Shown here piece by piece: positions 1-8,003 of a DNA stretch of 46,182 nucleotides. The DNA is taken from NCBI GenBank assembly GCA_947303715.1, contig CAMYYY010000020.1, forward strand, positions 1 through 46,182. Direction: 5' to 3'. The position numbers and the translations under genes were made by a program. Under the pieces are notes generated by a model. The model ran no database searches. It was not told the origin of the DNA and saw only the letters and a list, made by a program, of their open reading frames with translations. The stretch's first letter is position 1. Every line of letters starts with the position of its first letter. Source of the stretch: an uncultured Bacteroidales bacterium (GTDB lineage Bacteria > Bacteroidota > Bacteroidia > Bacteroidales > Bacteroidaceae).

Positions 1-66
1 CATTGCAAACTCGCTTCCTTGACACATTTGTTGCATTATCAATTTGAATTCAAGGAGTTCACTGTT

Positions 67-148
67 GGCTACGCCTTCGTCCGTCGCGACTCGACCATTT
101 GTAGAGACGCGACATGTCGCGTCTCCCCCTTGGTTCTCGCTGCTCCGT
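67..148 (-). repeat. Interspersed element, copy 1
   Basis: Read on the minus strand it has the left flank ACGGAGCAGCGAG and the right flank CGAGTCGCGACGGACGAAG, as in the copies at 9450 and 12656. Its centre differs from both and contains a perfect 22-bp palindrome at 104-125 with half-site GAGACGCGACA. Confidence 0.75.
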
Positions 149-281
149 CCGTTCACTAATCACTGTTCACTGTTCTGCCCCCGCTTCACAGCGAGGGCAG
201 ACCGAAGCAACTATCTAAAACTACTATGCAAACAACGAGAAACACGGGGAATTTCTTTAGAGTGATTAAGAAAAAGGGTGT

Positions 282-452
282 GGTAAAAAAGTAAAAAAGT
301 AAAAACACTATCGTGCGCGCGGTATTTATCCAGTATATATATGGAAATATATATATATTTAATATTATATAATATATAATCTAATTGTCTTTCCAATATA
401 TATACTGCGCGCGCACGCAGGAAGCCCCTTTTTACTTTTTTACTTTTTTACC
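282..452. repeat. Large inverted repeat with octad arms
   Basis: The arms 282-305 and 429-452 are perfect 24-bp complements built from GTAAAAAA octads. Inside them are GCGCGC tracts on both sides and a second near-complementary pair, CAGTATATATATGG (about 331-344) and its partner at 393-407. The very AT-rich loop is about 50 nt. The transcript could fold into one long hairpin, but no gene adjoins it directly. Confidence 0.8.
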
Positions 453-465
453 GTCCCCGCGAGCC

Positions 466-521
466 TGCGATTTATCGCATGGGCTGTCCGATTTATCCAA
501 GGGGCTGCGTAGTTTGATGAA
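466..521 (+). repeat. Short 21-bp tandem repeat, 14+7 layout
   Basis: Three 14-nt cores start at 466, 487 and 508. The first, TGCGATTTATCGCA, is a hairpin with 6-bp arms; the second, TCCGATTTATCCAA, is a decayed form; the third is weak. The 7-nt spacers are TGGGCTG and GGGGCTG. The period is an exact 21 bp but there are few copies. Confidence 0.45.
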
Positions 522-869
522 GCCTAAAATCGTTAATTCTGCAAAGTGGGCCTTTAAAAAAATATAAACGGCTGCGTTTTTCCTGTATCAAGTGCGATTT
601 CTGAGGCATCAATAGGCAAAAAAAACACACAATCCGTCTTGTTTTTCGAGGCATCAAGCGCGATTTTGACATCAAATGCGGCATGATTGTCGTGCAAAAC
701 GGCGAGCGTTTTGCCGCGCTGCTGACTATGGGGGAATGGCCGGCTGCGTCATGTACGAGCAGATGAAAATGCAGCCCATCCATCAAGACACTTATATACA
801 GAACATTTTCCATCTGCAGGCATCCGCCCCCCCCTGTCTTCCCATCCCTTTTCGTCGCATCAACAAATG

Positions 870-911
870 TTAAACGGTAAAAAAGTAAAAAAGTAAAAAA
901 GTAAAAAAAGG
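870..911 (+). repeat. GTAAAAAA octad array
   Basis: About four tandem GTAAAAAA units lie downstream of the dipeptidyl peptidase gene. The same unit makes up the arms of the inverted repeat at 282-452. Confidence 0.7.
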
Positions 912-993
912 GAAAGAAAGCCCGCGCCCGTTTGAACGCTCAGCCCATCCTCCGGCGAACGGCTGTGCGGACAGGATAATCCGAAGGGCTCTC

Positions 994-3219
994 CTACTGC
1001 AGCAACTGCTGCTGCCAGAAGGAGAGCATGCGGTTGAAGAGGTGGCGGCGGGTGTTGCCACCGTAGATGGAGTGATTGCGGTTGGTGTAGATCTGCATGT
1101 CGAACTGCTTGCCTGCCTGGACGAGGGCCTCGCTGTATTCGGCGGTATTGCGGAAGTGGACGTTGTCGTCGGCCATGCCGTGGACGAGCAGCAGGCGTCC
1201 CTCAAGCTTGGGGGCACGGAGCAGGGCGGAGGCGGCATCGTAGCCGGCGCCGTTCTCCTGGGGCGTCTGCATGAAGCGCGCGGTATAGACGCTGTCGTAG
1301 AAACGCCAGTCGGTGGGGGGCGCGACGGCGATGCCGGCACAGAAGGGCACGGGGGTCTCGGAGAGTGCCATGAGTGTCATGTAGCCGCCATAGCTCCACC
1401 CCCAGATGGCGATGTGACTGCCATCGACATAGGGCTGACGGGCGAGCCAGCGGGCGGTCTCGGCCTGATCGCGCGCCTCGAGGGTGCCGATATGGCGGTA
1501 GGTGCATTTCTTGAAATCGACGCCTCGTCCGCCGGTGCCACGGCTATCGACACAGACGCTGATGATGCCCTGCTGGGCGAGGAGGCACTCCCACGTCATG
1601 CCGGGGTAGAAGCCGGAGCCCCACTCGTCCTTGACTTCCTGCGATCCCGGGCCGCTGTACTGATACATGACGACGGGGAAGCCTCCCCCGGCCCCTCCTG
1701 AAGGAGGGGTGACGGGCTTCACCATCCAGCCGTGGAGCTCGACGCCGTCGGCGGTGGTGAGGGTGAAGAACTCGCGGGTGGGCATGCCGGGGGCGCAGAG
1801 GCGCTCGGAGAGGGCGCTGTTGTCGATGAGGGTGGCGAGGGTCTTGCCGCCCACAGCCTCAAGGGTGGTGACGGGCGCCTGGGTGAGCGACGAGGCGGTG
1901 TGGATGAAGTACTTGAGGGTGCGGGAGAAGGTGGCACTGTGGGTGCCGGTCTCGGCCGTGAGGGCGGTGACGCGGCCCTTCTTGTCAGCACGATAGACGG
2001 CGCGGCGCAGGGGCGAGGGCTGGTTGCTCTGGTAGAAGACGTCGCCGGTGCGCTCGTCGTAGCCATAGAAGGCGGTGACCTCGTAGGGGCCGGCGGTGAG
2101 GGGACGGACGAGGGTGCCGTTGAGGTTATAGAGGTAGAGGTGGTTGTAGCCGGTGCGCTCGCTCTGGAGGACGAAGCAGGTGGGATAGAAGCGGATGGCC
2201 TCGTAGGTGGGCTCGGCGAGCCAGGTGTCGCACTCCTCACGCAGGGCGAGGCGACAGACGGTGCTGCGCGCATTGGCCATGTAGAGGTCCATGCGGCTCT
2301 GGTGGCGGTTGAGGGTGACGACGGCGAGCTGGTTCTGATTGCCGTCGGCATCGGTCTGCTCGGTGAAGCGGATGCGGGGGATGTAGCCGTCGGCATCGAG
2401 GGGGAGGGCGATCTGACGGGTGACGCTGGACTTGATGTCGAACGAGTGGACGGTGACGGTGCTGTTCGCCACACCCGGGACGGGGTATTTATAGGTGTAG
2501 GCACCCGGGTAGAGGGCGTACTGGTCGTGCCGCGGGGCAGCGCCGGCAAACAGGGGGAAGGAGTACTGGGGGACGTCGCGCTCGACACTCTTCATGTAGG
2601 CCAGCATACGGCTGTCGGCGCTGAAGGCATAGTACTTCGTCTCGCCGAACTCCTCCTCGTACACCCAGTCGGCATGGCCGTTGATGACCTCGTTACGCAC
2701 GCCGTCGGTGGTGACCTGCACCTCGGCGTTGTTGAACATGAGCTTGACGAGGTAGAGATTGCCCTCGCGGACGTAGGCAATCATCTTTCCGTCAGGCGAG
2801 AAGGAGGGTATCTGCTGGGGGCCGCCGTCGGAGAGGGGCGTCATGCGGCGGTTGGCGACGTTGTAGATATAGTACTGCGCGGTGAACGAGCGGCGGTAGA
2901 TGGGGGTGGTCTCCGTCTGGATGAGGATGCGGTCCTCGGCGGGGCTGAGGATGTAGCCGTCGAAGCGCTTGAAGGTGCAGCCGCGGCATGTGGCGACGCT
3001 GAAGAGGGTGTCAACGACCTCGCCGGTACGGAAGGAGTAGCGGAGGATGGCGTCGGCGTCGGGGCTCGTCTGGGCATAGTGCTCGCCGTCGGCCAGGGGG
3101 GTGACACGCCCCAGCGAACGGACGCTATAGGTGCCGTCGACAAGCTGGTCGACACTGAGGTTCTCGGCCCATACCGAGACACAGCAGAACGTGAGCAGTA
3201 AGAAGACAATCTTTTTCAT
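994..3219 (-). CDS. Dipeptidyl peptidase IV family serine peptidase (S9B)
   Basis: This 741-residue secreted prolyl peptidase should release X-Pro dipeptides from peptide N-termini in the periplasm or at the cell surface. Residues 1-18 are a signal peptide (MKKIVFLLLTFCCVSVWA). A beta-propeller with the substrate-binding DWVYEEEF motif (184-191) comes first, then the alpha/beta-hydrolase domain with nucleophile S609 in GWSYGG, D684 in HGMADDNVHF and H716 in NHSIYGG. The catalytic set is complete and the length is normal for bacterial DPP4. Residues about 503-513 (TPPSGGAGGG) come from a CCCCTCCT/AGGAGGGG palindromic element that replaces an ordinary loop just before YQYSGPGSQ. It is transcribed alone, with repeats on its 3' side. 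Confidence 0.95.
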   Translation of the reverse strand: MKKIVFLLLTFCCVSVWAENLSVDQLVDGTYSVRSLGRVTPLADGEHYAQTSPDADAILRYSFRTGEVVDTLFSVATCRGCTFKRFDGYILSPAEDRILIQTETTPIYRRSFTAQYYIYNVANRRMTPLSDGGPQQIPSFSPDGKMIAYVREGNLYLVKLMFNNAEVQVTTDGVRNEVINGHADWVYEEEFGETKYYAFSADSRMLAYMKSVERDVPQYSFPLFAGAAPRHDQYALYPGAYTYKYPVPGVANSTVTVHSFDIKSSVTRQIALPLDADGYIPRIRFTEQTDADGNQNQLAVVTLNRHQSRMDLYMANARSTVCRLALREECDTWLAEPTYEAIRFYPTCFVLQSERTGYNHLYLYNLNGTLVRPLTAGPYEVTAFYGYDERTGDVFYQSNQPSPLRRAVYRADKKGRVTALTAETGTHSATFSRTLKYFIHTASSLTQAPVTTLEAVGGKTLATLIDNSALSERLCAPGMPTREFFTLTTADGVELHGWMVKPVTPPSGGAGGGFPVVMYQYSGPGSQEVKDEWGSGFYPGMTWECLLAQQGIISVCVDSRGTGGRGVDFKKCTYRHIGTLEARDQAETARWLARQPYVDGSHIAIWGWSYGGYMTLMALSETPVPFCAGIAVAPPTDWRFYDSVYTARFMQTPQENGAGYDAASALLRAPKLEGRLLLVHGMADDNVHFRNTAEYSEALVQAGKQFDMQIYTNRNHSIYGGNTRRHLFNRMLSFWQQQLLQ
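1681..1709 (-). repeat. CCTCC palindromic element inside the DPP4 gene
   Basis: In the gene sense this reads CCCCTCCTTCAGGAGGGG followed by CCGGGGGAGGCT. The same stretch, with one mismatch by eye, occurs in the YiiX-like gene at 43729-43758 in another reading frame. It encodes PPSGGAGGG here. Confidence 0.75.
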
Positions 3220-3524
3220 TTTGTGTGGTGTTTTTTCTTTCGCGCGGCGAAGTTAGCGAATAATTCCTAATTTCTTCGTCCCAAGTCCCATTTTTTATTT
3301 TCCGATTCCCATTTTTTATGAATCAAACGTGGCGCTCGTAACGTCTTACGTCGTTTTTCCAGCGTACTATTCCGATGCAAACGCGGCACGATTCACATCG
3401 CGCCGCATCCTAAAAAATTAACTAACCTTTTTAACCTGTCAACTAAAAAATTATTTTAGTCGATAATGTGACTACAGGAAAAAAGAAAGGTTTAAAGAAA
3501 AAATACTAATTTTAGAAAAAATTT
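3220..3524. other. Intergenic region between the DPP4 and RsmI-like genes
   Basis: No gene is visible. It carries a direct repeat of ATTCCCATTTTTTAT (around 3284-3318) and a repeated CTAAAAAATTA motif (around 3411-3455). A possible weak -7 box for the DPP4 gene, TAACTTCG on the minus strand, lies at 3248-3255 without a clear -33 partner. Confidence 0.5.
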
Positions 3525-4229
3525 CTAACCCCTATAGAGCAAAAAAATGCAAGGGACTTTGTCGATGGGTGGTGGAGGAGTATGATGCCACTCCGCAACG
3601 GTTCGTGTGACGGCATACGCGTCGGGACAAGTAAGGCCGGCAGCAACGCAGAGACGGGTTCCCGGGCGGCAAGCGGAGAGGATATCGGACAACATGCGGA
3701 TGTTACGATAGGGGGTTTCGATGAATAGTTGCGTCTGATCATCGGCATATGCATGGCTTTCCAGTTCACGCAACCGAGCGCGGCGGGCATGGGCATCGGT
3801 GGGCAGATAGCCGTGAAAGGCAAAACGCTGGCCATTGAAGCCGCTGGCCATAAGGGCGAGCACCATGCTGCAAGGCCCTACGAGGGGCACAACCTCGATG
3901 CCGCGACGCTGGGCAAGGGCAACGACATCGGCACCCGGATCAGCAACAGCAGGACAGCCTGCTTCGGAGATGACGCCCATGGAGTGACCCTCCATCAAAG
4001 GCTGCAAAAAACCTTCAACAGCCGAGGAGGGGGTATGTTCATTAAGTTCGTAGAAAGTGAGGGCATCGATGTCAATAGAGGGCTCAACCTTCTTCAGAAA
4101 CCGACGGGCAGAGCGCACGTTCTCAACAATAAAATGACGGAGCGAGAGGATGACTTCGCGGTTGTATGGGGGGAGGACATGGTCTATAGGCGTATCACCC
4201 AGCGGAACAGGAATGAGGTAGAGGGACAT
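3525..4229 (-). CDS. RsmI-like SAM-dependent methyltransferase (tetrapyrrole methylase fold)
   Basis: This 234-residue protein belongs to the tetrapyrrole (corrin/porphyrin) methylase superfamily, in the branch that includes RsmI, the 16S rRNA C1402 2'-O-methyltransferase. Supporting motifs are MSLYLIPVPLGD at the N-terminus, GVISEAGCPAVADPGADVV, and VPLVGPCSMVLALMASGFNG followed by FHGYLP. I chose the ATG at 4229 because the in-frame extension to 4265 (MSLFQSSIFIKT) is encoded by TTGAAGA-type heptads and the family starts at the L-Y-L-I-P strand. It is shorter than classical RsmI, so the exact rRNA target is inferred only. The gene is divergent from the DUF4861 gene. Confidence 0.85.
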   Translation of the reverse strand: MSLYLIPVPLGDTPIDHVLPPYNREVILSLRHFIVENVRSARRFLKKVEPSIDIDALTFYELNEHTPSSAVEGFLQPLMEGHSMGVISEAGCPAVADPGADVVALAQRRGIEVVPLVGPCSMVLALMASGFNGQRFAFHGYLPTDAHARRARLRELESHAYADDQTQLFIETPYRNIRMLSDILSACRPGTRLCVAAGLTCPDAYAVTRTVAEWHHTPPPPIDKVPCIFLLYRG

Positions 4230-4302
4230 GGTTTTAATGAAGATTGAAGATTGAAAAAGGGACAATGAAAATAGAATTGGAATGCAAAAGTAAGGATTTT
4301 TC

Positions 4303-4333
4303 TTGAATAATAGGCAGGAATGAATTACTTTTG
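4303..4333 (+). promoter_or_regulatory. Bacteroidota promoter for the DUF4861-HAD operon
   Basis: TTG at 4303-4305, a 20-nt gap, then TACTTTTG at 4326-4333 match the TTG / TAnnTTTG consensus. The -7 box overlaps the upstream in-frame TTG, so translation must start further down, at 4343 or 4355. Confidence 0.7.
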
Positions 4334-4342
4334 CAAAAACAA

Positions 4343-5347
4343 ATGAAAAAAACGATGAGAAAAGTTGTCATTGCACTTTTACTGACGTTAGGAATAACGC
4401 CGTTACTGCGAGCGCAAGTGTATGCTGAGATGTTGCTGGCTGGCAAGGAACGGGCTGAGCGCAAAGAGATACAATCGCTGACTGTGCCTGGGCATGTGGA
4501 TGTCTATAACCAACTACACCATCACGGCCCTGCCTTCGAAAGCGAACTGGTAGGCTATCGTGTCTATTTCGACCATCGCCAGACGGTGGATATCTACGGA
4601 AAGCGACACAAAGGACTGGAACTGAATCACACACAGTTTTACCCGACAGATGAGGACATCCGCCACGGCTATGGCGACGATGTATTGTGGGCGGGAACGA
4701 CGGTATCCGTGGGCTCGCTCAGAGGGTTCATCGACGGAATGCCTACCTTCATTGAGCCCGTGGAACGGCGCACAGAGAGCATCCTTGACTACGGGCCAGA
4801 CAAGGCAGTCGTCGAAGTGAAGGTTGAGGGTTGGCAGTATCAGGGCAAGCGCATCAACATGACGCAACGTTTCACGCTCTATGCCGAACATCGTGACGTG
4901 CGTGTGGATGTCACCTTCGAGGGGCTCAGCGAAATGCCGGCTCCGTTCTGCACGGGAGTACTGAAATTCCCCAGCGGCCTGGAGTATTCAGACCACAACG
5001 GCCTCTGCGCCACATGGGGATCGAACTGGGCTTACGGTCCGAAGGATACGCTGGATGCCCGTAAAAAGGCAACTGTAGGGGTAGCCGTCTGTATCCCGCC
5101 ACGCTATGTAGTAGGTGAGCCGGACAACAAAGAGAACAAGCTTTTCCTCATCAAACCCGCCCCTCCTGTGACAACAGGAAACTCAAAGACAAAGAAGGCC
5201 TATACTGAAGCCCCCTCTCTAGATGAGTATAGCATCACGTACTATCTGGCCTTCTGCTCGGCTGCCGAGGGATGGGCAGGCTCGTTCCACAGCGCCGATG
5301 AGTGGTTCACATGGGTGAAGGAGTGGAAAAAAGAGATTTGCCAATGA
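4343..5347 (+). CDS. DUF4861 family secreted protein
   Basis: This is a 334-residue exported protein with signal peptide VVIALLLTLGITPLLRAQ, after which the mature protein begins at VYAEM. Recognisable features of DUF4861 are HHHGPAFESELVGYRVYFD, the DIYGK motif, and C-terminal YYLAFCSAAEGW. Family members often sit near plant-polysaccharide utilisation genes; no reaction is established that I can state. The start is ATG 4343, or ATG 4355 (MRKVV), since the promoter -7 box overlaps the upstream TTG. Its stop overlaps the start of the HAD gene (ATGA at 5344-5347), so the two are probably translationally coupled. Confidence 0.75.
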   Translation: MKKTMRKVVIALLLTLGITPLLRAQVYAEMLLAGKERAERKEIQSLTVPGHVDVYNQLHHHGPAFESELVGYRVYFDHRQTVDIYGKRHKGLELNHTQFYPTDEDIRHGYGDDVLWAGTTVSVGSLRGFIDGMPTFIEPVERRTESILDYGPDKAVVEVKVEGWQYQGKRINMTQRFTLYAEHRDVRVDVTFEGLSEMPAPFCTGVLKFPSGLEYSDHNGLCATWGSNWAYGPKDTLDARKKATVGVAVCIPPRYVVGEPDNKENKLFLIKPAPPVTTGNSKTKKAYTEAPSLDEYSITYYLAFCSAAEGWAGSFHSADEWFTWVKEWKKEICQ

Positions 5348-5991
5348 AGAAGCTCGTCATCTTTGACCTCGACGGCACGCTGCTGGATACCGTGATGGAT
5401 CTTGCGGCTGCCACCAACCACGCGTTGGAAAAATGCGGCTTTGCGACACATCCTGCCGAAGCCTACTACAACTTCGTGGGAAGGGGTATCAACAACCTAT
5501 TCCGCGCCGCGCTGCCCGAGCAGGAATGTACGGACGAGAACGTCAGCCGGATGCGCAGCTTCTTCATACCTTATTATAACAACCATAACACCGACAGGAG
5601 CCACCCCTATATAGGCATCTACGAGCTACTGAGTACGCTGACGGAAAAGGGTGTCTGCCTTGCCGTTGCTTCCAACAAATACCAGCAGGCTACGGAAAAG
5701 CTCATTCTCCATTTCTTCCCTACGATACCTTTTGCCGTTGTCCTCGGCCAGCGCGACGGTTTTCCGCTGAAACCCGATCCTGCTATCGTCGGCCTCATCT
5801 GCAAAAAAACAGGAGTGCAAACGAACGAGGTACTCTATGTGGGCGATTCGGGCATCGACATGCAAACGGCTGCCAATGCCTGCGTAGAGTCCGTAGGCGT
5901 CACTTGGGGTTTCCGCCCAGTTAGTGAGCTGACAGCGAGTGGCGCCAATCATCTGGCCGAAGTCCCTAACGACATCCTTTTATACCTGTAA
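5344..5991 (+). CDS. HAD-superfamily hydrolase, phosphoglycolate phosphatase-like
   Basis: This 215-residue cytoplasmic phosphatase has all four HAD motifs: FDLDGTLLD (nucleophile D8, acid D10), VASNK (motif II Ser/Thr), the lysine in LKPDP (motif III), and YVGDSGIDMQTA (motif IV acids). The alpha-helical cap between motifs I and II fits the Gph/PGMB-like subfamily. The substrate cannot be assigned; phosphoglycolate is the usual annotation. The ATG at 5344 is chosen because MKKLVIFDLDGT is the canonical start and upstream sequence belongs to the preceding gene. Confidence 0.9.
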   Translation: MKKLVIFDLDGTLLDTVMDLAAATNHALEKCGFATHPAEAYYNFVGRGINNLFRAALPEQECTDENVSRMRSFFIPYYNNHNTDRSHPYIGIYELLSTLTEKGVCLAVASNKYQQATEKLILHFFPTIPFAVVLGQRDGFPLKPDPAIVGLICKKTGVQTNEVLYVGDSGIDMQTAANACVESVGVTWGFRPVSELTASGANHLAEVPNDILLYL

Positions 5992-6003
5992 TCCATACCC
6001 ACT

Positions 6004-6948
6004 ATGCACAACTACCTCCCCACCGACAAAATGGCAGAGCTCATTAGCCAAGACTATAGCCTCTTGCAGGTGATGAGCCGTTTCAACATCCCCCTCGGTG
6101 TCAAGGAAAAGAGCGTCGATGAAGTGTGCCGTACGAACGGCGTCGACACGGACACTTTCCTCGCCGTGCTCAACTTCATAGGCAATGCATGTAACCATAA
6201 GTACATCGCTGACCCTGCCACCCTCTCACTCCCCTCGCTGATGAGCTATCTGCGCCAAGCACACAACTACTTCCTCGATTTCAGTTTCCCCGCCATCCGC
6301 CGCAAGCTCATCGGCGCCGTCAATGGTGGTGGCGACAACGAGAGCGCCCTGCTCATTCTTCAGTACTTCGACAACTATGTCCGTGAGGTACGTGACCACT
6401 TCGAGTACGAGAACGCCATCGTATTCCCCTACATCGACTCCCTCATCGCCAACACCCCCACGGCATTCAACATCGACACCTTCTCAGCCCAACACGACTC
6501 CGCCGCCAAAAAGCTCACGGAACTGAAAAACATTATCATCCGCTACTACGATGCCCCTGCCGGCAGCTATGCCCTGCACGACGCGCTGCTCGACATCTTT
6601 GGCTGTGAGGAGGAGTTGAAAGCACACGGACTGGTAGAGGAACACCTGCTCGTCCCTGCCGTCAAGTTGCTGGAGCAGGAAACGTCTGCTCAAAAGGAAA
6701 AAGCAGAACAAGAGAGCGACGACGAGGAATCATCATCCACCTTGACGCAGCGCGAAAAGGAGGTTATCATCCACGTCGTCAAGGGGCTTACCAACAAGGA
6801 GATTGCCGACAAGCTCTATATCAGCCTCAATACCGTGCTCACCCACCGACGTAACATTGCCCGAAAACTTGAAATCCACTCCCCCGCCGGACTCACCATT
6901 TATGCCATTATAAACGGCCTTGTTGAGCTGAAAGACGTTTCCTTGTAA
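6004..6948 (+). CDS. Hemerythrin-like sensor fused to a LuxR-type HTH
   Basis: This 314-residue protein looks like a single-component transcription regulator. Residues about 8-60 resemble the ScdA_N/DUF542 domain of RIC (YtfE) iron-sulfur repair proteins, but the usual Cys-Cys pair is absent and only C42 remains. Residues about 75-215 form a hemerythrin-like four-helix bundle with candidate di-iron ligands H87, H122, E126, H164 and H204. An acidic linker (EQESDDEESSS) leads to a LuxR HTH at about 247-300 (LTQREKEVIIHVVKGLTNKE, IADKLYISLNTVLTHRRNIA). The fusion suggests DNA binding gated by oxygen, NO or redox state; the ligand is inferred. It follows the HAD gene by 12 nt and may share its transcript. 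Confidence 0.85.
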   Translation: MHNYLPTDKMAELISQDYSLLQVMSRFNIPLGVKEKSVDEVCRTNGVDTDTFLAVLNFIGNACNHKYIADPATLSLPSLMSYLRQAHNYFLDFSFPAIRRKLIGAVNGGGDNESALLILQYFDNYVREVRDHFEYENAIVFPYIDSLIANTPTAFNIDTFSAQHDSAAKKLTELKNIIIRYYDAPAGSYALHDALLDIFGCEEELKAHGLVEEHLLVPAVKLLEQETSAQKEKAEQESDDEESSSTLTQREKEVIIHVVKGLTNKEIADKLYISLNTVLTHRRNIARKLEIHSPAGLTIYAIINGLVELKDVSL

Positions 6949-6962
6949 AGATTGGCCCAAAA

Positions 6963-6983
6963 TAGCGAAAAATTATTTCGCTA
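6963..6983 (+). terminator. Stem-loop after the hemerythrin-LuxR gene
   Basis: The 8-bp stem TAGCGAAA/TTTCGCTA has a 5-nt loop and lies just after the stop codon. A T-run follows only about 28 nt later, so intrinsic termination is uncertain. Confidence 0.4.
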
Positions 6984-7029
6984 CAAATGAGCGTTTTAAG
7001 TTTTTTTGTGAGAAAAAAACGTCGGGCAG

Positions 7030-7063
7030 TTTGCTTTTTTGACACAGATTTTTTATATCTTTG
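7030..7063 (+). promoter_or_regulatory. Promoter for the glycogen synthase-like gene
   Basis: TATCTTTG at 7056-7063 is a perfect -7 box; a TTTG at 7030-7033 is 22 nt upstream. Because the -7 box lies inside the longest open frame, the in-frame ATG at 7039 cannot be the start and 7087 is preferred. Confidence 0.6.
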
Positions 7064-7086
7064 CATCAAATTTGCAAAAGAACACA

Positions 7087-7959
7087 ATGAAGGCCAACAG
7101 AATTTTGTACGTTGCGAAGGAAGTCGTACCCTTTACCTCCAGTACCGCGATGAGCGAGAACTGTCGCTACTTGCCTCAGGCCATCCAAGAAATGGGGCAT
7201 GAAATCCGCACCTTTATGCCCAAATGGGGAAGTATCAACGAACGGCGCAACCAGCTGCACGAAGTCATCCGACTGTCGGGCATGAATCTAATTATCGACG
7301 ACACCGACCACCCCCTCATCATCAAGGTTGCTTCGCTGCAGATGGCCCGAATGCAGGTTTATTTCATTGACAACGATGACTATTTCAGCCGCACCCGCCT
7401 CGACGACCCGGCCCTGCGCAGTGCGACTTTCAAGGACAATGACGAACGCACCATTTTCTTTGCCCGCGGCGTATTGGAGACTGTCAAGAAACTCCGTTGG
7501 TATCCTGATGTCATTCATTTGCACGGATGGGTGGGTGCCCTTGTCGGACTTTACGTCAAAGTGCTCTACAAGGAGGAGCCAGCTTACCGGAACTCCCGCA
7601 TCGTGGTCTCGCTTTATGCTGACGACGACTTCGATGCACTCTTCTGCGATGACTTCTTCGAACGGCTGCGCACAAAGGCCATGTCGGAATTCGATACCGA
7701 AGGCATCAACACCCCTGTGAACAGCACCGAGTTGTTCAAACTTGCCGTCAAGTACTCCGACGGCGTCATCATCAATTCCCCTACTGGCATCGACGAAACA
7801 GTCGTAGCATATGCCCATGAAATCGAAAAGCCCGTTCTTGACTATCCTGGTGAGGAGGACTACTACCGCGCCTGCCACGACTTTTACGAACTCATCTGCG
7901 GTGGCGGTGAGGAGGAAGAGGAAGAAGAGAGTTTCATTATACCGAAGAATAAAGGTTAA
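7087..7959 (+). CDS. Glycogen/starch synthase-like protein, GT5 N-terminal domain only
   Basis: This 290-residue protein matches the N-terminal Rossmann domain of GT5 glycogen synthases in the short form common in Bacteroidota. Key stretches are ILYVAKEVVPF, EMGHEIRTFMPKWGSINERR, the VIHLHGWVGAL loop and SDGVIINSPTG. The ADP-glucose-binding KTGGL motif expected after the first strand is replaced (STAMSE), and the whole C-terminal GT-B domain is missing (full enzymes have about 480 residues). It ends in an acidic tail (GGGEEEEEEESF). It is therefore unlikely to be a complete synthase on its own; a regulatory or partner role is inference. The DUF4270 lipoprotein gene follows, an association I recall from other Bacteroidales. 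Confidence 0.8.
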   Translation: MKANRILYVAKEVVPFTSSTAMSENCRYLPQAIQEMGHEIRTFMPKWGSINERRNQLHEVIRLSGMNLIIDDTDHPLIIKVASLQMARMQVYFIDNDDYFSRTRLDDPALRSATFKDNDERTIFFARGVLETVKKLRWYPDVIHLHGWVGALVGLYVKVLYKEEPAYRNSRIVVSLYADDDFDALFCDDFFERLRTKAMSEFDTEGINTPVNSTELFKLAVKYSDGVIINSPTGIDETVVAYAHEIEKPVLDYPGEEDYYRACHDFYELICGGGEEEEEEESFIIPKNKG

Positions 7960-8003
7960 AGAAAAGCGGCATGCCGCGCCTATATTGTTTAGAGCTAAGG
8001 ATT

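Larger units (their letters stand above)
1..993. other. Gene-free, repeat-rich region
   Basis: I see no convincing gene here; the open frames are short and run through repeats. From left to right it holds an interspersed element (67-148), GTTCACT-type heptads (148-178), a hairpin-forming segment (about 176-199), a large inverted repeat (282-452), a short 21-bp repeat (466-521), a segment at 587-680 where ATCAAG-GCGATTT recurs at 587 and 653, and GTAAAAAA octads (870-911). It ends at the 3' side of the minus-strand dipeptidyl peptidase gene. Confidence 0.7.

Noticed and set aside
226..294. 22-codon open frame (MQTTRNTGNFFRVIKKKG...)
   Set aside because: It runs into the GTAAAAAA octads and has no promoter or homologue that I can recognise.
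1732..3201. 489-aa open frame on the plus strand opposite the DPP4 gene
   Set aside because: It mirrors the GC-rich codon pattern of the minus-strand peptidase, which has full catalytic motifs and a signal peptide; the antisense product is low-complexity.
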